Shown here: positions 1-11,908 of the stretch, piece by piece
Layout: each line of letters begins with the position of its first letter
How positions within the stretch are numbered: position 1 is the first letter of the stretch
NCBI RefSeq assembly: GCF_001039355.2
Contig: NW_019775502.1
Location: 967,142 to 994,944, forward strand
DNA length: 27,803 bases
Reading direction: 5' to 3'
Source: Lingula anatina
Lineage: Eukaryota > Brachiopoda > Lingulata > Lingulida > Lingulidae
Program-made: the position numbers and the translations under genes
The notes under the pieces: model-generated
The model's input: only the letters and a program-made list of their open reading frames with translations
Told to the model about the DNA's origin: nothing
Database searches by the model: none

Positions 1-69
1 GAAACAAAATTATTCCGACCACTGTATAGCCATCATCTGCGTCTGTCGTCGTCGCCGTCGTCGCCGTGC

Positions 70-890
70 ACTTTTACCGATAACACGATAAGTGAAAAAC
101 CGTTATTTCTTTTGTCTTGAAACTTACAGAACTGATGAACAGTCATAATCCGAAGGTCAAGTTCGAAAATCAGCGTGATCGGGCCATTTTTAGGGAAATT
201 ATGATGTTTTTTCACTTTTTTCAGCATTTATGCAACACCGTAAACACGATAAGTGGAAAACCGTTATTTCTTTTGTCTTGAAACTTACAGAACTGATGAA
301 CAGTCATAATCCGCTGGTCAAGTTCGAAAATCAGCGTGATCAGGCCATTTTTAGGGAAGTTATGATGTTTTTTTCACTTTTTTCAGCATTTATGCAACAC
401 CGTAAACACGATAAGTGAAAAACCGTTTCACCTTTTGGCTTGAAACTTACAGAACCGATGATTATTTATAATATGCGGGTCGAGTTCGAAAATCAGCATG
501 ATCGGGCCATTTTTAGGGAAGTTATGATGTTTTTTCACTTTTTTCAGCATTTATGCAACACTGTAAACACAATAAGTGAAAAACCGTTTCACCTTTTGGC
601 TTGAAACTTACAGAACTGATGAATATTTATAATACGCGGGTCGAGTTTGAAAATCAGCATGATCGGGCCATTTTTAGGGAAGTTATGCTGTTTTTTCACT
701 TTTTTCAGCATATATGCAACCCTGATAACACAATATAAGAAAAACAGATGGGCCAATTGTCATTATACTCACAGGACTGGTCAATCTTACTAAAACCCAG
801 GTTGAGTTTGAAAATCAGCATAATCGGGCCATTGTTTTAGAATTTATGCTGTTTTTTCACATTTCCTCAGATTCAATTCTTAGGCATGTT
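70..890. repeat. 161-bp tandem repeat, about five copies
   Basis: A conserved block (CACGATAAGTGAAAAACCG and what follows) recurs at 84, 245, 407, 568 and 729, giving a period of 161-162 bp. The first four copies are very similar. The fifth (729-890) is clearly diverged, as expected at the edge of an array. The array probably continues to the left only as a short GTC/GCC trinucleotide run (about 41-66). Short open frames inside it (33-227 minus, 230-418 plus) simply repeat the unit and are not genes. The unit length is typical of satellite-like tandem repeats, but I cannot name a family. Confidence 0.9.
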
Positions 891-1130
891 AACAGTCTCA
901 TTATTGAACTCATAAGATACGTAAATGTGCTTGTTTGACATTTCCTGCATCTTTATAACATTGTTAGTTGATTACGTAAAAATGATGGTAAACTTGTTAT
1001 CGTGTATTGTGTTATAAAGTGTCAAAATTGGAAAAAAACTCATATCATTGCAGTTTGTTAGATTCAATCATCCACTATGTTCAGAATCTCAGAATGGAGG
1101 AAATTGGACATTTAACACTGTTCTATTGAT

Positions 1131-1186
1131 AGAAACCCCTTGGAGTTGGATTGATCCTGTTAGATTGATCTAGGTATGGGAACTCA
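1131..1186 (+). repeat. Dispersed repeat copy (ATCTAGGTATGGGAA family)
   Basis: The block around GATTGATCTAGGTATGGGAA, preceded by an AACCCC-TTGGAG stretch, recurs in related form at about 2652-2705 and more loosely at 2883-2938 and 21211-21285. No tRNA A/B box, terminal inverted repeat or target duplication could be recognised, so the class is open. Confidence 0.5.
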
Positions 1187-1291
1187 GTCTAATGCTTGTT
1201 ACACATTTTACTTTCATCCTAAACCAATGTTATGCAGAATTAGAATTTGATGTTGGCTATGCAGTTACAGTAAGCATAATACATTAATGCA

Positions 1292-1534
1292 TCAAAATTG
1301 ACAGTATCCTATTTCCTGCGTTTTTTTTCTGGTTTTTGTCTGTACATTTAACAGCTTTGCTGCCTTGTTAAAAAATTTACTTTCTTCGTAAGCAGCTAAA
1401 GCCTTTTTTTTCAGTTGAATGTATTCGCTGTCATCACCGTTTCCCAGCTGACCATTCAGTCCATACAAGAAAGGAACATGGATGACGGGCACATTATCAA
1501 CATCGGCAGGTAATACATACACCAGCTTTAAACA
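1292..1534 (-). CDS. Candidate terminal exon, unrecognised protein
   Basis: An open frame of about 80 codons ends in TGA. It contains a stretch beginning LPADVDNVPVIHVPFLYG, followed by a Lys-rich, coiled-coil-like tail. The mix of hydrophobic strand and charged helix looks more like protein than noise. A possible acceptor (TTTAAAG) lies just 5' of it on the minus strand near 1535. I find no partner exon nearby, and I do not recognise the family. It may be the last exon of a gene whose other exons are hard to see in the repeats to the right, a relic, or chance. It lies antisense to, and upstream of, the DHRS11-like exons. Confidence 0.3.
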   Translation of the reverse strand, partial: CLKLVYVLPADVDNVPVIHVPFLYGLNGQLGNGDDSEYIQLKKKALAAYEESKFFNKAAKLLNVQTKTRKKTQEIGYCQF

Positions 1535-1901
1535 GAATACATACTAGTTTCAACTGCTCGTCGTCCACTGTATGCGACACATTTTTTGAAGCGCCAGCCG
1601 TGGTATAAATCTTTATTATCATGACTTACTAATAGATAAATGATCAGGTTAACAATTACACGCGCCATTTAAACGGATTAAATCTCAGCTCCGAGGTTTA
1701 ATTGCTTGACCCCTGCCAGGAGACCATCACGGAATTTGTGGCGTCGCTCTTGAAGTTGGGTCGGCCATATTTAGTCGGAGGATCAGTTAGTACTCGGATC
1801 ATCTATTCTGAATGGCCCCTATGTGAAAACTTTTAAAATCACATCCCAAATATGATGAACCTGTTATCTGTGCTGAATTCCACACTTTTCTCTGTTTATA
1901 G

Positions 1902-4610
1902 TGTATGTGGAAGCACGGTCCATGCAGACATCCCATGTCACATGTATACCCCAACAAAGCAAGCCCTGAACGCTTTCACAGAGGGCCTACGACACGAGCT
2001 GAGAAAACAGAACACGAAAATACGCACGACGGTAAATTTGGACTAAGATATTTAGCTACAATAACAGTTCAGACGATAATTAATTTTGTAGTAGATACAT
2101 GTAATTAAGCAAAGAGTATTTAGACAAGCACAAGCCAGTAAATGTACATATACAGTCTTGGAATAACAAGGGTCGTATTTGTGTAATTATTAATTAACTG
2201 TCCCTCGCAGCGCACGAGTGTCCACAGATGGGCGATTAGATAATATGATTTTATTTATTAGATTTAAGATCTTCTTAACGCAGAGCAATATTCTCATCGT
2301 GTTATTAAAATACCGTGCTCTATCACTACGTAGGTCCTGAGCCCTGCAGTGGTCGACACACCGCTCGTGAGAGGGTTATTTGATGCCAGCGTCTTCTGCC
2401 CGGAATATGTAAGCTACAATAAATTCTTGCGGGCTAAGACCTCATTCGTATACTTATATAGATCTAAGAAGATCGATCCATCTCCGAATGGTTTCTCGCT
2501 AAATTGCTTTCAGATTGAACGGCTTAGATGTGTGACAAGCCTACTAAAGCTGCTAAACGATAGTTAGTTACCACCTAATTCTAGGGAAAACAGCTTCAGG
2601 AGACGTGCCAGGCAACAGAGCCGCTTAAGCTGAAAGCAATTGATTGAGAACCCCCTCGGAGAAGTATCGATTCTGTTAAATCGATCTAGGTATGGGAATG
2701 GGATCTAAGACTACGTTCCCCTAACCTTATCGTACTAGAGGAATGATCCATCTCAGCGGGGATTCTCCCTTGCAAAGCAATACAAATATCATGGGCCCGA
2801 AAGATTTCCCAAATTTATCCAAGCACTTTAAGTTACGAGGGGGCGTGCCAGGCATTTAAGCCGCTTTGAATGAATGCAAGAAGCGAAAACCACGAGGAGT
2901 TAGATCGATCGAGCTAGTAAGGTAGGGTTATGGGAACGGTTCCTTAATCTTTTACCATTTTGGACCTGTTGTACACTGTGTCCGGCTTATGATAGGTCTG
3001 TGACACGCCACGTTTTCCTCTGAAATTAACCTAAAGCTTGATTTTATTCACCCAGCCTATAAGGTTTACAATAAGTCTTTTGAGATTATTTTCAGGTATG
3101 GGGGATGTTTTTTAAACCAAATTAAAGTGCACATTGTTATTAAGAAGGCAATTTTACTAAATATTAACTTTTTTTGTATAAAGGGAAATAATATTTCTAA
3201 AGAAATTGTTTCATTAACTTGCTTACATGGGTCTAACAAACGAATACGTATTTCCATACCAATTGACACGATGGATTATTAATCTATTATTGATATATGA
3301 CCACAGTCAGATTCACACACAGAAGTAGCTGGGACGGCCCAAGTCTGCGGGGGATTTTCATTAAGTGCAATCCGTGCCACGGAGGCGGACCCAGAATTAT
3401 TTTCTGACAGTCTACCAAATTATCTTTGCCGATCCATCTTCAATTTGGATCGTCTTCCGACAAAAAATTATATACCTGTCAATACAAACTTGAAAATCTG
3501 ACCGTCTTCCAGAAGACCCAGAAGACGGCCTCAATCCCCCCCTTGTAGTGTTCACACATATAATTCCCAGACATGTAAATTAATTTGATTAAAGTCGATT
3601 GCTTGTGCACTCGACTCGTTTTCTGGCCTTACCTGTAGTTATGTAACTTCAGTGGACGTGTTCAATTTGAATAATTAAAATTAGTATGCACCGCCAAATA
3701 CTGCAGCACAGAATCCACCTATAGATAAGAAATACGTATAAAAGACGTCTAGAAATAATATTGGAGGACAGACTGAAGAAGACTCGAAGGTGACCGCTCG
3801 ACGGAGCTATGGGAGACGGCTTAGAAGTTGGAGGCTTCAGGTATAGAACATGTAGTTAGAGATCGTCAACGAAAAAACCATTAAACTGGTCATTATGTGG
3901 ACTTGGGTTTTCTTTGCGCGACATTACGTAAATCTGACACGAACCGTGGAATTTTGAATTGCGTTATCCACTGAGTAAGTCTAAAACGTAATGTCCTATT
4001 TCGAGCCCACGCTTGGATTAAGCGTTCTAAATTATATAAGTTTAGGACATTCCTCTCATATGTATATGTAAAGGTACATAACACCCTGACGGTGGAATCA
4101 CGGAGCTAGCTTAATTGTCTGACACGCCTCTTCAAACAGTTGGGCAAATCTTACTTATTGTGTACTTATAAAGCTGGTTACACTGATTGCACTTAAGCGA
4201 GTATACCCCACTGAGTTGGGTCGACTGAGCTTGTACGATGTGTGAATCTAAATGCACCCTATTTTTTCATGTAATATCATTTCACGCTAGAGTCTTCAAC
4301 CAGACGATGTCGCTGCCGCCGTGATCTTTGCCCTCGGTGCCCCGCCATGTGTTAACGTAAGTAAAAATTCACCAACTTTGGGACGTATGTTAAACTTAAT
4401 GATAAGAATTAGAGACAGACAAGAGACAGCACAAAATGACCTCCAAGGGCATATTGAAATGCTTTATTTTACAAAGTGCTCGGGTCAAATTTTTCTTCGT
4501 AAAGATCGGATGTGGTAGTGTCTTTTCTGCCTTTCTGCATTTATTAGTCTATTTAATCTATTTCTCAGGTCCGCCATATTTGCCTCCACGCAATCCACGA
4601 CTCGTTATAG
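1902..4610 (+). CDS. DHRS11-like short-chain dehydrogenase/reductase, C-terminal exons
   Basis: Classical SDR, an NAD(P)-dependent oxidoreductase likely to be cytosolic. Four exons are supported: 1902-2031, 2334-2408, 4291-4356 and 4569-4610 (stop TAG). Introns begin with GT and end with AG, and the last three junctions are phase 0. Exon 1902-2031 has the catalytic YxxxK motif as YTPTK (codons 1945-1959) and NAFTEGLRHELR, as in DHRS11. Exon 2334-2408 has LSPAVVDTPL, matching the family's ISPGVVET. Exon 4291-4356 has LQPDDVAAAVIFAL, matching LKPEDVAEAVIYVL. The last exon (14 codons with stop) aligns without gaps to the end of DHRS11 but is divergent. The Rossmann TGxxxGIG and NNAG exons are not visible to the left, so the gene is partial here or its 5' part is missing. 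A 1.9 kb intron separates the second and third exons. DHRS11 itself or a close cDHRS paralogue are both possible. Confidence 0.83.
2562..2960 (+). repeat. Two diverged dispersed-repeat copies inside a DHRS11-like intron
   Basis: Two related stretches, about 2595-2715 and 2838-2945, share in the same order a CGTGCCAGGCA block, an AGCCGCTT block, a CGAGGAG-like block, an ATCGATC block and a TATGGGAA block. The shared order shows a common origin. They also share the TATGGGAA end with the copy at 1131-1186. The rest of this 1.9 kb intron (2960-4290) shows only a small perfect 8-bp hairpin (3502-3509 with 3521-3528) and no further exon that I can support. Confidence 0.5.
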
Positions 4611-4760
4611 TCCGGGACAACTGCGTCCGACATTACGTCATACGACTTCGTATGATCTTTATGTCGGACCCGACATGCCGTCTTTGCACGTCTGCCAAGT
4701 TCATGCCTTTAAAAACCATCAAGTCCAGCCTCTTGAAGTTTTTTCTTCAGGATATAACAC

Positions 4761-4766
4761 AATAAA
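4761..4766 (+). terminator. Polyadenylation signal AATAAA of the DHRS11-like gene
   Basis: A canonical AATAAA lies 150 nt after the TAG stop at 4608-4610, on the same strand. Confidence 0.6.
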
Positions 4767-4901
4767 GCTTTCAAGATTTTGTGTAGTTAGAGAACCATAA
4801 CGCGCTTTCTGAAACCGACATTGTAAAAAAAAATAAATAAAATAAAATAAAATAATAAGACTCAAGAATTTATTATTATATTAATTTACCTTTTTCATTA
4901 C

Positions 4902-4907
4902 TTTATT
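4902..4907 (-). terminator. Candidate polyadenylation signal of the PELP1 gene
   Basis: TTTATT on the plus strand reads AATAAA on the minus strand, about 350 nt beyond the PELP1 stop. A second AATAAA (4869-4874) follows. With the plus-strand signal at 4761 the two genes end tail-to-tail, about 100 nt apart. Confidence 0.5.
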
Positions 4908-5257
4908 TCTTTGTTTAATTGATTTTTGATCCACTATAATTGAGAATCTTACTCAGGTTGTTACTAAATGTGGGTCATTTTTTTTCTAAAATGTCGGGCA
5001 AGACCTTCCTCCCCATCCCGAATTCCAATGGAGCAATAACAGATGCCATGACTAGCATGAAATATTCCGAAAAATCAGTGGTCATGTCTCCAGTTTTTTC
5101 TTGTCCAAATGGTGGACCATTTCTCAACTTTTTCTCAGTTTTGTTGCACATGTTGTCAACACTTCATAATTCACACCGAGTGATCCTTCAAAATCAAAGA
5201 CGCTGTCCCAAATTTATCTTCAAGTGATGTGTTTTAAACCACAAATTAATGTCGCTA

Positions 5258-8200
5258 TCAGTCTGAGTCTGGCTGGGCATCTACAAAACTAGCCAACATG
5301 CTCTCCACCTGTAAAGAAAACAGAAAAAAATTAATGAATAAAGATTAGTTTCATAATTATACTCAATGATATGGTTGTTTTCTTTCCAAAATAAGGTTGA
5401 TAATATTGAACTACTAGTTGATAAAGATGGCCCAGTTAGGAGCTCAGAAGGAAGAAAATAATTCCCTCGTGCTAGGTGGGGCTACACATCAATTCCTTTG
5501 GGTGCTATAAAAAAGAAGACAGAGCCCAATGCGTCTTCTGCCACCCACATATAGCTGTGACCATGTTTTATCATCCTTCACTAACCTGATCACTGCTTTC
5601 CTCCATTTCTGACAATTTTCGCTTGTGGGTTTTTGTCTCTTCATCTTCACTGAGGAATTCTCCTGCAGGTGTCACTGCTGTAGCCGTCCTTTCATTTCTA
5701 TTACCCCCTACAGGTGGTGCCACAGTAGCTCCTTTAGTCCCAGTTGGCTGTGTAGACATTACAGAAAAAAATTCATTCCCATTACCTAAGAGAGTGTCAT
5801 CTTTACTTGTTGATGCTTCAGTGAAAATATCGTCTGATTTGGTGGTCAACCTTTCAGTTGTGGAAACTGTTTTGCTCTTTTTAACCTCCTTCTCTTCAGT
5901 TTCCATAGCAACATCAGAACATTTTTCCTCACTTTCTGAAGAGTTCTCCTCAGCAGTAGGCTTGTCCATGGCAGCAGGCAAGTCACTTGGTGCACCAGAT
6001 TTACCTATCGAGTCATCTTTTATTAGGGAATTTGTTTGTTTTACAACTGACTGTGAATCTTGGAAACTCGTTGTGAAAATAGATTCCCCACATTGCCTAT
6101 TTTTCCCACTTATAAATAAAGAATTGTCAACAGTTGATTTTGAAACCTGGCTTGTCTTGTTAACATCTTGGATTTTGGTGCCATCTACAGTCCAGAGAAT
6201 AGTTTGTTGGAGTGATGGGACTCTGGGATGAATGACTGCTTCGCAAATTGTGAGTGCCTCTTGACAGAATGAAGATACCTGAATGAAAAGGTCAATTCAA
6301 TAAGTTAGCCATTGCTTTTCTATTTTCAACAACTGAAAAGAATATTTTAATTTAAAGTATTATCCTTATTTTCTTACCCACTCATCAGTATTGATATGTT
6401 GTGCAAATATCTTTAAACCACACATAATTATTCATGTAAGTCTTAGAGTTGAATCTTTTAAAATATGTATCTTAATCAGCAAAATTCATTTTTCTTAAGA
6501 CAGTTACCATTTTTAAATATTGAAACTGATGCTCATGACTAATGACTGATAAATTTTTCTTGAGAGTTTTTTCCATTTCCCACAGCCTTCAGTTTAAATA
6601 CTTTGAAAAAGGTCGTCACCACAATAGTCAAGTTCCCATGAACAGTATCACAGAAGTAAAATTTACGCATCACATAAAACTGTTCATATTTTACAATAAA
6701 CATTTCTCTCATGTCACCTTTCTGTCTGGGTCATTCTGTCCACCAGTAAACAGCCTTATCACACAGTGGGAAGGGGGCGGACACTTGGACGCCGGGATCA
6801 GAAACAGACACTGGATCACATGGTACAGCTCTCTCCTGCACTCTGGGTCTGAGTACGGCCCAGGTGGCCCCTGGTCAGTGAAGGCCTGGACACGCAGTGC
6901 CAGGGGAAGGGTGATTTCCTGGATATCCTGTATTAATGATAGAATATAAATGTAAAACACCATGTTGAAGTACATGAATCTAAGTCCTCACTTTTCTACT
7001 AATGTCTACTCATATATGTTAGCTGCTTAAGAATACTTTCAAGCTCTCCTAAACACAAAAATATCATATCTAATAATTAAGTGCAGCTATAAATAATAAA
7101 ATAACCCAAATGTCAATATTTGCTTTTAATTGTATCCAAAATAAAAAATCCTGTACAATTTTTTTTGCAAATAATAAATGAAAAAAAAAATTCCAAAAAT
7201 AAGTCAGGTTTACATCAAAAAGGAATTTTTTACTGAGCACAATTTAAAAGAAAAATCTTTTGGGAATAAAATACTGGAAGAAAATAGGGTATTTGAATTT
7301 TATGAGTGATTACTGTATAGCAATTCACCTACCCTAATCCTCTGAACTTTCAACAAACTTCCAGCAACCACCAGAAGGTGTCTAAAAGCAGCCAGTGCAG
7401 AGAGACAGACATCAGAATTAGCCAAGTGGTCAAGAGCTTTATGAGTGGACACACCTTCTAATCCAGCTTTATTACCCTTCTTCCTTTTATTAGGAGGCTC
7501 TGTGTACTGATCTGGCTTCTTATTACTAGTCTCCAGCTGAAATAAAGTCAGTACGAAAATGTTTTTAAGAAAATACGATTTATTAAATAACTATTTTAAA
7601 GTTTACCTCTGCCAGAGAGTTTAAAGTAAGATGGAAGCATTGCTTTACTAGTACAATAATATGGTAACAAGAGATGCACACACAGCTTCTGATCGGGAAG
7701 ACGGTGAGCTGCAAACAATGGTACCGTGTACATAAACTTTAGTACTCTTCCTCACTCTCACCAAACTTAACAGGATAGCATTATTCAGACATTCATTTAA
7801 TTAACCACTATTATTAATAACAGTGTCTGCATATGGAAAGTTACCATACCAAAGTAAATACCTTCAGTAGGACATATACTTGAATGATCACACACTTAAT
7901 GTCAGTTTGTTTAATTCTCTTATATGTAATCATGAAATCTCATTAATACCTTTATAACGTCAACATCTGGAGTGATATCTCTTTTCAGCTGAGTCAACAA
8001 ATGGTCTATAATATTATGAACATTAGAGGATGCACCAAGTGTTTGGACCCAGACGACGAGTGTGGAATATACTTCTTTTCGTAAATTACTAAAAGTAAAT
8101 AAATGGAGAAGTAGATATACATACAAATTCATTCTTTCTATACAAATTTAATTGCAAGTTTATTAGTTGTGAAAATTCTGTGTCCTTTGCTCATTTTAAC

Positions 8201-11200
8201 ATTATTTTTTAAGAAAAGTTTGCAAGTATAATTATAATAGTAATTATTATTTTAACAATGGAAATTGCTATACAAAAGCCATTCTGTTCAAACTTATCTA
8301 CTTAATGACCCTCTTTGTATTCATTTTTACTTTAAAGAAACAGATTTGCTTTCTTTTTGCATAAAGCACTGAACTCTGGAAATTCTGTGAGAAGTCATGT
8401 GACTTACCCATAAGGTCTTTTCCTACCATCTGCTTTGTCTTCAGTTATAGTCCAGGACAGAGTTTGGATGAGAAGTTGATTTACTGTGCTGGTATAGGAG
8501 ATTAGGTTCTTTTGGCAACTATAAAAGAAAAAGAAATATAAAAATAAAAAACCTATCAAATAAAGATGAACAAAAAATTACAAATACAAATAGTTACTAG
8601 TAGGTACATAAGAAAAAAAGCTGAAGAAAGAACTAAGTTTATGAAGACAACTACTTCACTAAGCTTAAATTCTCATCATAATCAGAATCATGAAGCAAAA
8701 ATAAAATTACATAAAACCTGAAAATTTTTTGACTAAATTATTTTCACATAAAAAACTTCAGCAAGGGAAGTGAATTTTTTACAATTCTTAATTGAATTTT
8801 TTAGAAAATGGCATCAATTAAGAAGTAAAAAGAGAGAAATTAAAGATCCCTAGAACAAAAAGTTTTAATTCTACCACATACACACCATAAGATGAGACAG
8901 GACAGCACCCTGAGGACAGAGGTGTGCAGGAATGGTAACACATACCTTGAGATGAGACAGGACAGCACCCTGAGGACAGAGGTGTGCAGGAATGGTAACA
9001 CATACCTTGAGATGAGACAGGACAGCACCCTGAGGACAGAGGTGTGCAGGAATGGTAACACTGACAGCAACTGCAGATGGTCGGTAGATGGACGGAGTAG
9101 CTAAAATAATAATAACAATAAAAATGAATTTAATAAACTTGATATCTACAAATATAGTCAAATCAAAGTTGACATTTTTATCACGAAAAAAAATTTAAAG
9201 TCAATAAAATTCACAATGTTTCTCATCCTCTTCATCCCATCCATCTCTTGTTTTTGTGTGTAATATGTATGACACTGAACATGTATAAAATCACAATATT
9301 TTTTCTCAACATTTGGCAATCTACACAAGTTATCTGTAAACAGATTGAGGGGATCATCTTACCAAGGCTCTCCCAGTGACTGCCAGCGTCCTCTGTATGA
9401 ACCCGATCACTTCTGGTACAGGAATCCTCACAACAGCTGGGAACGTGGTACTATGAACAGTATCAAATCACAGGTAAATATTAATAACAAATTAGTTGCT
9501 GATAATCATAACGACTACACTTATGTCACATAAATGAAACCAAGTTACATCTGGAGATTTTAAGTGTAGAATCATAACACTTTTTTTTCGAAAAATTATT
9601 ATCAATAACATTTTGATATTTACTTGAGGAAAAAAATCAGATGCAAAATAGGTACACTGACGTTGATGAGCAAAAAGTACTGAGAATAACAAGATCCTAC
9701 CTCAGCATTCCCCCTAGACAACCACACAACATGTCCAGCCTATGGTGTAAACCCACAATTCTCTCCATGCCTGTGCCTTGTACTGGACTCAAAGAAAGCT
9801 TTTCAGACTTCCTCTTGTTCTCTTCCACTTCTACAAAATAAACAATTCATCCAATAGGTTTTATTTAGGTTGCCCTTTTGAAATTGTTTCATTTTCATAT
9901 TTAATTCCATGCCTCAGTGTATAGTATTCAATGCCATCTATACCTACCTTCCAATTTTATTTGGAATTTAAAAATGGTTTTGACGCTGCCATAGTGGTGA
10001 ATTGTGGATTTCACCATAAAAATTTCACAACGTGAAAATGTTGCTTCAGCTTCCTTTACAAAATATGTCCAATGCAAATTAAAAGTTTAAAGAAAATCAA
10101 AATGCTGTGGTCACATCATGAGGGCTTTTCAGCTTTAAAAAAGAGTGAACCATTTCAATTTTTCATAAACTATTTTTTTTATATAACAAAAACAAATAAA
10201 CAGACAAGTTAGTATAACAAATAGATAAATAAATTAAATGTAATTAAATCCATACCTGACTCCACCCCTTCATAAAGCTGATCAAGAGTATCATGAAGAG
10301 AGCCCAGCAGCTTGTGACAGTTACTGCTCCATGATTCTGCGTGTTTTATTCCCTGGTTTCCTCCCCCTCCACACTGAGACAGCCAGGGGAAGACAGAAAC
10401 AGAAGCCTGGAAGAGGAACATGTTTGTTTATCAGGACTGACAAGAAGTGGGTATGGGCAAAATAAATTTATGGAAATTGCAGAGTCTACTTTAAGAATCA
10501 GTGCCAAGTTTGGTCATCACAACTGGTATGTGATGTGATGAACTGAGATTCATCTTTTACACTGAAAAGTAAGCTTCACAGTGAAAACAGTCACAAAATA
10601 TAAATAAATAAAATAAAAAATTAATAATAATAATAATTATTATTATGATAATAGTATGTAACAATGCACAGTGATTTTATTATCTGTAACAGACAGAGAT
10701 CAATTTTGTTGTAGGAGTTTGAAATGTGTGCCAGAAGTTTTTAAATAAATATTTTCTACACAATGAAATGATATACTTGGCTATCTTACCTCCACAACTC
10801 TGGGGTTCTCCTTTGTTAATTGATCTATAACCAAGTTCTCTATTTTACCCTGAATAGAAGACATAAAATGTTAATGTGATGAATATTTTACGCTTGCTTA
10901 GTGTCAAACAAAATTATATGGAATTATTAATAAATAGGATTTAAGAATAAATAGATTTTAATAAATTAACAAAACATAAATAAATCAATAAACCTCAATG
11001 ATAGTTTAGCCAATAGTATTTATAATGATGAGAATTCAAATATATTCCGATTCATGTTTAAAATATATAATATAAAATGTTATAACCTTAAAAGTGCCAC
11101 AAGGTCCTGGATAGAACTGCATACACTTCCCAATACAGTACAAGGCTGCTTCTAAACTCTGTTAGATAGAAAAAATGCACATTCATAATTTAAAGAGAGA

Positions 11201-11477
11201 TGACTGCATACAGAGAGAATGAAAGTTCTATAAATTTCAAATACTTGTTTCCCAAGCAAGTAGTTACAGTCATAAAACAGAGACAGAGTTGTCAGTATGT
11301 GCATCTGAGCTGAATTTTCAATTAGGTGCCATTAAAGTGAACATATAACTAATGTACTAAGGCAAATGATTATTGAATAAGCCAGGACATTGTGAATAAC
11401 TGATATCATAACATCCAGATAACACCTTATCGCATCTTAAGTATCAGTTATTCCAATAAAGATTTATGTATATGTGT

Positions 11478-11538
<61 letters not shown>

Positions 11539-11877
11539 TACCTCTTCCTTCATAGCAAGCAGGGCAGGAATGAGATGGGGCAACGAGTCAAGGGCAACCT
11601 GTCGAGCCAACTCGGGGCAAGTGGAGGACTTCTCTGCAAGACTTCCTAGTACACAACAAGCCAGTCTGTGAATACTGGCTGGAGCATAGCCCTGAAAGGG
11701 AATACATGGAAAATGGAACAGATTAGAAAAAAAAAAAAAAAAAAACAGAAAAAAAAATGTAATTTGAAAAAAAGGTCATTTATCTTTACAATTCAATTTA
11801 AAATAAATTTCTCTTCTTGTTGAAGATCCCTGAATTTTCTGACTGGTTACAATTATACTTGGTCCTGAAAAAAAAAT

Positions 11878-11908
<31 letters not shown>

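Noticed and set aside
70-890. A CRISPR-like array
   Set aside because: The repeats are contiguous 161-bp tandem units without unique spacers, in eukaryotic DNA.
3502-3528. A perfect 8-bp hairpin (CCGTCTTC/GAAGACGG)
   Set aside because: It lies within an intron, is too short and is expected by chance at this scale; related GTCTTC words nearby show no regular order.
5623-6231. A 202-codon plus-strand frame
   Set aside because: It is the antisense shadow of PELP1 exon 15, whose coding frame has family matches and splice borders.
8892-9104. A plus-strand repeat protein of MRQDSTLRTEV-like units
   Set aside because: It is the opposite strand of the 60-bp triplication in PELP1 exon 10.
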